Shown one piece after another: positions 1 through 7,895 of a DNA stretch of 47,259 nt (its first letter is position 1; each line of letters starts with the position of its first letter). Under the pieces are notes generated by a model. It was not told the DNA's origin, did no database searches, and saw nothing but the letters and a program-made list of their open reading frames with translations. The position numbers and the translations under genes are program-made. The stretch lies in NCBI GenBank assembly GCA_041580375.1, contig JBFGDZ010000002.1:1-47259 (forward strand), in the 5' to 3' direction. This DNA is from JAPUIN01 sp041580375 (GTDB taxonomy: Bacteria; Acidobacteriota; Polarisedimenticolia; Gp22-AA2).

Positions 1-724
<724 letters not shown>

Positions 725-728
725 CGCG

Positions 729-2582
729 TCAGAACCCCGTTTTCCGGCCCCTGTTCTGCTCGTCCAGCCAGGTCTTGAGGGGCGCGAAGTAGTCGAGCAT
801 CGCCGTCGCGTCGAGCCGGCCGGTTCCGGTCAGCGCCGCGAGCGCCTCCGGCCACGGCCGGCTCTGTCCCATCTCCAGCATCGCCCGGAGCCTCCGCCCC
901 GCCTCCTCGTTGCCGTAGATCGAGCAGCGGTGGAGCGGTCCCCGGTAGCCCGCCGCCTCGCACAGCGCGCGGTGGAACTGGAACTGCAGGATGGTCGAGA
1001 GGAAATAGCGCGTGTAGGGAACGTTGGCCGGGACGTGGTACTTGGCACCCGGATCGAAATCCTTCTCCGTGCGCCGCACGGGCGGCTCGATCCCCTGGTA
1101 CTTGCGACGCAGGTCCCACCATGCCGCGTTGTAGCGCTCGGGCGGGATCTCCCCCGAGAAGACCTTCCAACGCCACTGGTCGACCAGCAGCCCGAACGGG
1201 AGGAAAGCGACCTTGTCGAGCGCCATGCGCATCAGCAGCGCGAGATCGCCGTCGGAGCCCGGCACGCTGTCGATCAGACCGACCTTCTTCAGATACTCGG
1301 GCGTGACGGAGAGCGCGATGGTGTCCCCCACCGCCTCGTGGAAGCCGTCGTTGGCGCTGCCCTGGAAGAGAGGAGGCTGGTGCCGGTAGGCGCGCTGATA
1401 GATGTTGTGACCCAGCTCGTGGTGGATGGTGGAGAAGTCCTCGTCGTTGACCTGGATGCACATCTTGATGCGCAGGTCCTCCTGGTTGTCGATGTCCCAG
1501 GCGCTGGCGTGGCAGACGACGTCCCGATCGGAGGGCTTGACGAACAGCGAGCGCTGCCAGAAGGTGTCCGGTAGCGGCTCGAATCCGAGCGAGGTGAAGA
1601 ACCGCTCCCCGTATCGCACCATCTCGAGCTCGTCGACCTCGCGGGCGCGCAGGATCGAGGTGAGGTCGTACCCCCCCTTGCCCTCCGGCGGAGCGACGAG
1701 CGGGTAGATGTTCGTCCATCCCTGGCTCCACATGTTGCCGAGCAGGTGGGCGGGTATGCGGCCGTCCTTCGGGACGAGATCGGCTCCGTAGGTCTCTCCC
1801 AGCCGGGCGCGCACGTGGGCGTGCAGGGCGACGTAGAGCGGACGGACCTGCGTCCACAGGCGCTCCAGCTCGGCCGCGAAGGCGTCGGGCGGCATGTCGT
1901 ACCTGGACCGCCACATGATTCCCACGTCCCGGAATCCGAGCTCGCCCGCCCCCTTGTTCGACAGCTCGACGAAGCGGCGGTACTGGGCGCGCAACGGCGG
2001 CGAGATCGTCCGCCAGCCGCGCCAGAGATCCAGAAGGCGGTCGGGGTCCCGGCTCTCCGCCAGGATGCGGCTCATCGCGGTCAGATCGAGGCAGTCCTCG
2101 GTCCCGCCGGCCGGGCAGTAGCGGCCCTTCCCGTAGGTGCTTTCCATGGAGGCTGCGATCTCCGTGAGCTCGGCACGCTCCGCGTCGTTGTCCGGCGCCG
2201 GCATCGACAGGGAGAGCCTGAGGAGCATCAGCTTGCGCGCCACGTCCGCGGGGAGGTTGTCGCCCCGGAACCGCGCCGCCTCGAGCGCGTACTTCGTCGT
2301 CAGCGCGATGGCCTGCTCCTGCATCTCGGCGGCCATCTTTTCGGTGTCCTCGGTGATGAAGTTCGACTGAATCCAGCTGGCCCGACTGGATCGGATCCAG
2401 ATGGTGTTGAGATCCCGTTCCGCCTTCTCCAGGAACCTGCGGGCCTCCTCGGCGGTCCCGGCCCCGGTCTCGTAGGACCGGGCCGAAGCGTCGCCGCCCG
2501 CCGACAGGAGCATCGGCAGGAGCGCGGTGAGAACGAGACGGACGTGGGGGGCGAACGATCGTTTCCCGGACGTGGTGCGCAC
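729..2582 (-). CDS. Exported M2 family dipeptidyl carboxypeptidase (ACE-like)
   Basis: Zinc metallopeptidase of the angiotensin-converting-enzyme family, expected to release dipeptides from peptide C-termini in the periplasm. The 617-residue protein starts at GTG 2582, preceded by AGGGAGGT with 6-nt spacing, and opens with a basic stretch and hydrophobic segment typical of a Sec signal. The zinc site is HHELGH (H388, E389, H392) with the third ligand E416 in GFHEAVGD, the same 28-residue offset as in human ACE. The length fits a single-domain bacterial M2 enzyme. It is followed after 4 bp by glutamate dehydrogenase, suggesting a peptide-to-amino-acid catabolic unit. No truncation is visible. 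Confidence 0.92.
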   Translation of the reverse strand: MRTTSGKRSFAPHVRLVLTALLPMLLSAGGDASARSYETGAGTAEEARRFLEKAERDLNTIWIRSSRASWIQSNFITEDTEKMAAEMQEQAIALTTKYALEAARFRGDNLPADVARKLMLLRLSLSMPAPDNDAERAELTEIAASMESTYGKGRYCPAGGTEDCLDLTAMSRILAESRDPDRLLDLWRGWRTISPPLRAQYRRFVELSNKGAGELGFRDVGIMWRSRYDMPPDAFAAELERLWTQVRPLYVALHAHVRARLGETYGADLVPKDGRIPAHLLGNMWSQGWTNIYPLVAPPEGKGGYDLTSILRAREVDELEMVRYGERFFTSLGFEPLPDTFWQRSLFVKPSDRDVVCHASAWDIDNQEDLRIKMCIQVNDEDFSTIHHELGHNIYQRAYRHQPPLFQGSANDGFHEAVGDTIALSVTPEYLKKVGLIDSVPGSDGDLALLMRMALDKVAFLPFGLLVDQWRWKVFSGEIPPERYNAAWWDLRRKYQGIEPPVRRTEKDFDPGAKYHVPANVPYTRYFLSTILQFQFHRALCEAAGYRGPLHRCSIYGNEEAGRRLRAMLEMGQSRPWPEALAALTGTGRLDATAMLDYFAPLKTWLDEQNRGRKTGF

Positions 2583-2652
2583 GATGACCTCCCTGGTCGA
2601 GTCGGACGGCTGCGTGAGAGGACCGCAACCTAGCGCGTCGCGGACCTTGACG

Positions 2653-3306
2653 TCAAGATGCGCCGTCGGAGCGCACGAACCGCCGCATGATCGGGCGGGT
2701 CGGCGAGCGGCGGGCCACCTCGCGGAAGCCGACGCGGGAGAAGGCGGAGTCGATGCCCGTGCAGGCGAACACGTCCGGCATCGGATCGCGCTTCGGCGCG
2801 ACCGGGTATCCCTCGACGATGCGGGCGCCGCGACGCCGGGCGTGCTCCGCGGCCGCGTCGAGCAGGGCCGTGGCGATCCCGCGCCGCCGCCAGTTCTTCG
2901 CCACGAAGAAGCACATCACCGACCAGACGGGCCGGTCGTCCACCGGCTGCAGGATGCGCGAGCGCGCCAGCGCCGGAAAGGCCTCGCGCGGCTCGATCGC
3001 GCACCAGGCCACCGGCTCCCGGCCCACATAGCCGAGGAGCCCCGGCACGCCGCCTTTGTCGATGAAGCGCTTCAGGGCGCGCCGGTTCCCCCCGCCCTTG
3101 TTGCGCTCGAACTGCGATCGCGTCTGCTTGTAGAGCATGCACCAGCAGCCGCCGCAGGCGCCGCGCTCGCCGAACAGGCGCACGAGATCGTCCCAGCGGT
3201 CCGGCGTGACGGGGCGCGCCACCAGGCGCGCCGCGGGACGGGCGGTCGCACGCCTGGAAGTCCGCCTCCCGGAGGACGGAGCCGGGAGGCCCGTTCTGCT
3301 GGTCAT
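2653..3306 (-). CDS. GNAT family N-acetyltransferase
   Basis: A 217-residue cytoplasmic protein with a C-terminal GNAT fold. The stretch NWRRRGIATALLDAAAEHA matches the acetyl-CoA pyrophosphate-binding motif (R/Q-x-x-G-x-A), preceded by a hydrophobic beta strand (WSVMCFFV) and followed by a GFREVARR-type closing motif. The N-terminal about 30 residues are Arg/Ala-rich and poorly conserved in character, so the true start could be internal; ATG 3306 was kept because it is the first in frame. A CGGCWCM motif near residue 50 is typical of a GNAT subgroup with cysteines before the fold. Substrate unknown. It lies 70 bp upstream of the M2 peptidase and is divergent from the M48 gene. Confidence 0.85.
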   Translation of the reverse strand: MTSRTGLPAPSSGRRTSRRATARPAARLVARPVTPDRWDDLVRLFGERGACGGCWCMLYKQTRSQFERNKGGGNRRALKRFIDKGGVPGLLGYVGREPVAWCAIEPREAFPALARSRILQPVDDRPVWSVMCFFVAKNWRRRGIATALLDAAAEHARRRGARIVEGYPVAPKRDPMPDVFACTGIDSAFSRVGFREVARRSPTRPIMRRFVRSDGAS

Positions 3307-3438
3307 GGCGTCGACTCCATGGGCGCCGCGATCCTAGCACCGGCGGGGCCGGCCCGGAGCCGCCGGCGCGCGGATGTCCATCGCCTGGAGGAGGGTGTAT
3401 CATCCTCCGCCGGACGTCGGGAAAGCGGGAGAAACGAA

Positions 3439-4893
3439 ATGACACACCGATCCACCATGGTCTTCGTCGCCGCGGCGCTGACCTCCGCCGCGCTGATCGT
3501 CGCCGCCTGCGCCACCAATCCGGTGACCGGCCGCCGCGAGCTCGCGCTCGTCACCCAGTCGCAGGAGATCCAGATAGGCCGGGAGGGATCGCGCGACGTG
3601 GCGCGCTCCATCGGCCTCTACCCGGACCAGGGCCTCCAGGACTACGTCGATGGCCTGGGCAAGAGGCTCGCGTCCCGATCGGAGCGCCCCGACCTGCCGT
3701 GGTCCTTCCAGGTCGCGGACGATCCGGCGGTGAACGCGTTCGCGTTTCCGGGCGGCTTCATCTTCGTGACGCGGGGGATCCTGGCCCACATGAACTCGGA
3801 GGCGGAGCTGGTGGCCGTCCTGGGGCACGAAATCGGGCACGTGACCGCGCGCCATTCCGTGCAGCAGATCAGCAAGGCGCAGCTGGCGCAGATCACGCTG
3901 GGCGTCGGCTCCATACTCAGCGACGATTTCCGACGGTTCGGCGACCTCGCCGGCACGGGTCTGGGCCTGCTGTTCCTCAAGTTCGGGCGCGACGACGAGC
4001 GCCAGGCGGACGACCTCGGCTTCCGCTACGCACTTCGCGGCGGCTTCGATCCGCGCGAGATGGTCCCGATCTTTCAGACCCTTCAGCGGGTGAGCGCCGG
4101 GGCGGGATCCGAGCGCCTGCCGCAGTGGCTGTCGACGCACCCGGATCCGGAGAACCGCATCGCCCGCACGGAGGAGCGGGTCCGCGTCACGCCGATCCCG
4201 CCGAGCGGACTGCGGGTCGGGAGGGAGGACTACCTGGCCCGGCTCGAGGGGATGACGTTCGGAGACGACCCCCGCAAGGGCTACTTCAAGGGGGAGGTCT
4301 TCTACCATCCGGACCTCGAGTTCCGGCTCTCGTTCCCCGGCGGCTGGAAGACGCGCAACGGCCTCTCCGCCGTCACGGCCATGAGCCCGAAGGAGGATGC
4401 CGCGTTCGTGCTGACCCTGGCGGGAGAGGATCCGCCGTCCGCGGCGGCAGCGAAATTCCTGTCCCAGCAGGGGATGATCGCCGGCCCCACGTCCACCGAC
4501 GCGATCCACGGCCTCGCCGCGGCCTCCGCGCCCTTCGCGATCACGACCGACCGCGGGCGGCTGGCGGGGCGGGTCGCCTTCGTCTCCCTCGGGGGCCGGA
4601 CCTACCGGATGCTGGGATACTCGGCGGAGGAGAACGAGCCGGGCTATAGAAACGCGGTGCTCGCCTCGATCCGGAGCTTCCAGAGGCTCACCGACCGCGC
4701 GGCGCTCGCCGTGACCCCGGCGACGCTGCGGATCGTCACCCTGGATCGCGACATGACGCTCGAGGAGTTCCACAAACGCCGGCCGTCGACCGTGCCGCTC
4801 GAGACGATCGCCCTGATCAACGGGCGCGCGCCGGGGGACCGGCTCGCCGCGGGGACCGCGGTGAAGCGCGTCACCGGAGGCACCCTCCCCTGA
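3439..4893 (+). CDS. M48 family metallopeptidase, lipoprotein (BepA/LoiP-like)
   Basis: Zinc endopeptidase expected at the periplasmic face of the envelope, where this family degrades misfolded outer-membrane proteins. The 484-residue protein starts at ATG 3439 behind a purine-rich GGGAGAAACGAA leader; upstream in-frame codons are non-coding in character. An N-terminal hydrophobic segment ends in the lipobox-like VAAC, followed by TNPVTGRRE, a hallmark of M48 lipoproteins. The zinc motif is HEIGH (H130, E131, H134), and the third ligand lies in the DDERQADDLG segment. The C-terminal about 200 residues carry no TPR repeats but an uncharacterised domain common in this subgroup. The next gene overlaps or abuts its stop. 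Confidence 0.92.
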   Translation: MTHRSTMVFVAAALTSAALIVAACATNPVTGRRELALVTQSQEIQIGREGSRDVARSIGLYPDQGLQDYVDGLGKRLASRSERPDLPWSFQVADDPAVNAFAFPGGFIFVTRGILAHMNSEAELVAVLGHEIGHVTARHSVQQISKAQLAQITLGVGSILSDDFRRFGDLAGTGLGLLFLKFGRDDERQADDLGFRYALRGGFDPREMVPIFQTLQRVSAGAGSERLPQWLSTHPDPENRIARTEERVRVTPIPPSGLRVGREDYLARLEGMTFGDDPRKGYFKGEVFYHPDLEFRLSFPGGWKTRNGLSAVTAMSPKEDAAFVLTLAGEDPPSAAAAKFLSQQGMIAGPTSTDAIHGLAAASAPFAITTDRGRLAGRVAFVSLGGRTYRMLGYSAEENEPGYRNAVLASIRSFQRLTDRAALAVTPATLRIVTLDRDMTLEEFHKRRPSTVPLETIALINGRAPGDRLAAGTAVKRVTGGTLP

Positions 4894-5825
4894 CGCGCGC
4901 GGCCGGCGCCGCGGCCGGAGGGCCGGCCGAGGCATCCTCCTCCTCGATCGGAAACGATCTCGAACTGCTCTCCGTCGTGCTCTTCTGGGCGTTCAACCTC
5001 GTCGTCGTCAAAATCGCACTCCTCGAGATGACGCCCCTGGCCTTCAACATCATCCGCTTCGTGTGCGCATCGGGCATCCTCCTCCTGCTGACACGCGCCC
5101 GGGAGGGATCGCTGCGCGTGCCCCGCGAGGACTGGGGGCGGCTCGCGCTGCTGGGCTTCATCGGGCACACCGTGTACCAGATCTGCTTCATCGAGGGGAT
5201 CGCGCGCACGACGGCCTCGAGCGTGGCGCTCATCTTCGGAAGCACGCCGGTCTCGGTGGCGCTGATGTCGCATCTGTCGAAGCACGAGCGCATCCGCCTC
5301 AGCGGCGCGGCGGGAGCCGTCCTGGGCTTCTACGGCGTCTACCTCATCGTGCGGGGTCGCGCGGGCGAGGCGGGAGTCGCGGGAGGCTCCCTCGTCGGCA
5401 ATCTCCTGATCGTGGGCGCGGTGATCTGCTGGTCGGCCTACACGGTGGCGGCGCGCGGGCTCCTGCAGCGCCACTCTCCCCTTCGGGTGACCGCCCTCAC
5501 GGTGCTCGTCGGGACGATCTTCATGATCCCGGCCTCGCTCCCGGCGGTCGCGGCGCAGGACTGGGGGGCGGTCTCCCCGATCAGCTGGGCGGGGCTCGCC
5601 TACTCCTTCGTCTTCGCACTCGTGATCTGCTACGTGCTGTGGTACCGGTCGGTGAAGAAGGTCGGCAACGTCCGCACGGCCGTCTACTCCAATCTCGTGC
5701 CGGTGTTCGGCACGATGTTCGGCGTGTGGCTTCTGGGGGACCGGCTCACGGCGGGGCTCTGGATCGGAGCGGCGTGCATTCTGGGAGGGATCGTCCTGAC
5801 GCGGCTCGATCGGCGCGGCGCGTGA
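4890..5825 (+). CDS. EamA/DMT family transporter
   Basis: Inner-membrane exporter of small metabolites (drug/metabolite transporter superfamily), with about ten transmembrane helices in two EamA repeats; the first begins at FWAFNLVVVKIAL and the second after NLLIVGAVICWSAYTVAARG. The start is uncertain. GTG 4977 leaves only three residues before the first conserved Trp, which is too short. The frame stays open upstream with a plausible N-terminus (NDLELLSVV) but holds no ATG, GTG or TTG; the nearest candidate is CTG 4890, which overlaps the M48 stop as CTGA and has GGAGG 9 nt upstream. That start gives 311 residues, the usual family length. Substrate cannot be told. Confidence 0.87.
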   Translation: MTRAAGAAAGGPAEASSSSIGNDLELLSVVLFWAFNLVVVKIALLEMTPLAFNIIRFVCASGILLLLTRAREGSLRVPREDWGRLALLGFIGHTVYQICFIEGIARTTASSVALIFGSTPVSVALMSHLSKHERIRLSGAAGAVLGFYGVYLIVRGRAGEAGVAGGSLVGNLLIVGAVICWSAYTVAARGLLQRHSPLRVTALTVLVGTIFMIPASLPAVAAQDWGAVSPISWAGLAYSFVFALVICYVLWYRSVKKVGNVRTAVYSNLVPVFGTMFGVWLLGDRLTAGLWIGAACILGGIVLTRLDRRGA

Positions 5826-5838
5826 CGGGCCGTCCGGG

Positions 5839-6228
5839 TCAGGCGGGCTCCTGCAGGGCCCGTCTCTCGGCGGCGGTCAGCGGCCGGGAACGCCCCGTCT
5901 CCGGATCGCGGACGACCACGACGACGCTGGCGCGCGCTGCGATCTCCCCGTCCTTCGTCGCGATCTCCTCCTCCGTGTGGATGCTGGAGTTGCCGATCTT
6001 CTTCAGGCGGCAGCGGACGACGACCTCGTCGTCCTTCTGGCGCAGCTCCCGCTCGAAGTCGATGGAGATGTGCGCGAGAACGTAGTCCAGCGGATGGCCG
6101 CGCTCGTCGAACAGGCTCATCAGCCACTCGTCCCGCAGCTCCTCCAGATAGGTCAGGAAGACGGCATTGTTGACGTGGGCGTAGGCGTCCATGTCGCGCC
6201 AGCGGATCTCGATCCTCTTCTCTCGCAT
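5839..6228 (-). CDS. Acyl-CoA thioesterase, 4HBT hot-dog family
   Basis: Cytoplasmic hot-dog-fold thioesterase of 129 residues, the normal length for the YbgC/4HBT family, which hydrolyses acyl-CoA or 4-hydroxybenzoyl-CoA-type thioesters. The N-terminal stretch RWRDMDAYAHVNNAVFLTYLEE carries the catalytic Asp and the H-V-N-N signature (quoted in part: DMDAYAHVNN). Strands typical of the hot-dog sheet follow (EVVVRCRLKKIGNSS). It starts at ATG 6228, is convergent with the EamA gene with a 13-bp gap, and lies downstream of the alkA-ogt pair in the same direction. The precise acyl substrate is unknown. Confidence 0.9.
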   Translation of the reverse strand: MREKRIEIRWRDMDAYAHVNNAVFLTYLEELRDEWLMSLFDERGHPLDYVLAHISIDFERELRQKDDEVVVRCRLKKIGNSSIHTEEEIATKDGEIAARASVVVVVRDPETGRSRPLTAAERRALQEPA

Positions 6229-6253
6229 GGCCCCCTCGAGGCGCGGGATCCTA

Positions 6254-6772
6254 TCACTCCGCCGCGGCGAAGAGGCGCGCCGGCAGACTGCCCTCCAGCT
6301 CCAGGAGCATCCGCTTGACCTCGAGGCCGCCGCCGAATCCGGTCAGGGAGCCGTCGGCGCCGATCACCCGGTGGCAGGGGACGACCAGGCAGATCGGATT
6401 GGTCGCGTTGGCCCGTCCGACGGCGCGGATCGCGGAGGGCCGTCCGAGACGCGCCGCCAGATCGCGGTAGGAGAGAGTGGAGCCGTAGGGGATCGCGCGC
6501 AGCGCCCCCCAGACGGCGCGCTGGAACGCGCTCCCGTCGAGGGCGACGTCCAGTTCGAACTCGCGGCGCTCGCGGCGGAAGTACTCGCCGACCTGATCGA
6601 CGACCGGGCGCAGGCGGTCCGCGTTCCGCACGACCGGGCCGCGCAGCCCGGCCTCGAGGTCGCCGGGCCGGAGGTCCCCCGCGAACAGGAGCCGCACGAC
6701 GTGACCGCGCGGATCGACTGCGGCGAAGATGTCGCCCGCGGGCGAGGGAAACAGGTGCGCGTAGGTGGTCAT
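6254..6772 (-). CDS. ogt: Methylated-DNA--protein-cysteine methyltransferase
   Basis: Suicide repair protein that moves methyl groups from O6-methylguanine or O4-methylthymine to its own cysteine. The 172-residue protein contains the active-site motif PCHRV with C133 as acceptor, preceded by the helix-turn-helix segment AVGRANATNPICLVV and followed by GADGSLTGFGGG. ATG 6772 overlaps the stop of the upstream glycosylase gene as ATGA, so the two are translationally coupled. The in-frame sequence further upstream is the alkA gene read in another frame. Length and motif order are those of Ogt rather than the two-domain Ada. Confidence 0.95.
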   Translation of the reverse strand: MTTYAHLFPSPAGDIFAAVDPRGHVVRLLFAGDLRPGDLEAGLRGPVVRNADRLRPVVDQVGEYFRRERREFELDVALDGSAFQRAVWGALRAIPYGSTLSYRDLAARLGRPSAIRAVGRANATNPICLVVPCHRVIGADGSLTGFGGGLEVKRMLLELEGSLPARLFAAAE

Positions 6773-7740
6773 GCCGGTCCTCCGAGAGTCATCCACAGAT
6801 GGAAGGTCGCCAGGCTCCGGTGAGGAGCGTAGGGTCGCATCAAGCGCCGGGTCGCGGCGGCATCGGGCCGCCGCCGCAGCCGGTGGAGCCGCCCGAGGGC
6901 GGAGACGAGCCCGGCATCGCCGACCGGGACGCAGTCGGCGAAGCCGCAGGCACGCATCATCACATAGTGAGCCGTCCACGGGCCGATCCCGCGGATACCG
7001 GTCATGATCCTCTCCACCGAGGCGGGCGGACGACGTGCGAGCCCCTCGATCTCCAGACCGCCGGAGGCGATGAGCCGCGCCGCGTCAATCAGATACTCCG
7101 CCTTGCGCCTCGAGAACTGGCGACGGGTGAGATCGGCGTAGTCGAGGCGGGCGACGGCGGACGGCGTCGGGTGGGCCGTCAGCGCCGGACCGGCCGCCGC
7201 CAGCGGCTCGCCGACGAGATCGATGAGCCGCCGTCGCAGCCGGAAGGCGAAGGGGAGGTTCACCTGCTGGCCGAGGATCGCCCAGACGAGTCCCTCGAAC
7301 ACGGTCGGGGTGAGCGGGATGCGCAGCCCCCGGCGCGCGCGCACGATCGGTGCGAGCCGGGTCGATCGGAGCGCGCGACGCTCGAACGGTGCAACGTCGA
7401 GCCCGAGCCCGAGCAGCCGCCGGACGAGGGCGCGCGCCTCCGACGCGGCGCGCGGGGCCGCCGCCAGAAAGCCCCGCGCCCGGCACCGCGCGCGCCGCCG
7501 CTCGAGATCGATCGAGAGCAGCGCCGGCCGGCCGACCAGCCGGATCGCGCGCAGGAGCCGCCGGCCGATCACCCGCTCGGTCGGGCTCTCGGGATCCCGG
7601 CCGTGGAAACGCAGCATGTCGCGCACGCGGAAGTCGCGGGGCAGGGAGATGGCGAAGGAGACATCCCCCGGCGCCGCCGCCGCGCGCGTCGGTCGCGTCG
7701 CCGGGACCCCGGGATCGTCCAGAATGATCGTCGTCATCAC
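6769..7740 (-). CDS. alkA: DNA-3-methyladenine glycosylase II (AlkA-like)
   Basis: Base-excision repair glycosylase that removes alkylated purines. The 323-residue protein has an N-terminal AlkA_N-like region and a helix-hairpin-helix domain with GIRGIGPWTAHYVMMRA near residue 250, followed by the catalytic aspartate region (CVPVGDAGL). It lacks an Ada methyl-phosphotriester domain, so it is a stand-alone AlkA. Its stop overlaps the start of ogt, giving a two-gene alkylation-repair unit. Two ATG codons in tandem open the frame (7740 and 7737); either could serve. It is divergent from the large exported protein at 7896. Confidence 0.92.
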   Translation of the reverse strand: MMTTIILDDPGVPATRPTRAAAAPGDVSFAISLPRDFRVRDMLRFHGRDPESPTERVIGRRLLRAIRLVGRPALLSIDLERRRARCRARGFLAAAPRAASEARALVRRLLGLGLDVAPFERRALRSTRLAPIVRARRGLRIPLTPTVFEGLVWAILGQQVNLPFAFRLRRRLIDLVGEPLAAAGPALTAHPTPSAVARLDYADLTRRQFSRRKAEYLIDAARLIASGGLEIEGLARRPPASVERIMTGIRGIGPWTAHYVMMRACGFADCVPVGDAGLVSALGRLHRLRRRPDAAATRRLMRPYAPHRSLATFHLWMTLGGPA

Positions 7741-7895
7741 GGTGTGGGCCCTTCCTCGCCGGTCGTTCTCACTCTTATACGCCGCGGCCCGGGAGACAGG
7801 TGCTCTCGCGACGGCTCCCTGTAAAATGATAGCCGGGCCGTCGATCCGGCGCTCGGGGCCCGATGCGCGAGGACCGTTCGTGGAGGGGCCGGAAC

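Noticed and set aside
3384..3406. Inverted repeat GGAGGA/TCCTCC before the M48 gene as an operator
   Set aside because: Short arms of purine-rich ribosome-binding-like sequence are expected by chance here, and no regulator is adjacent.
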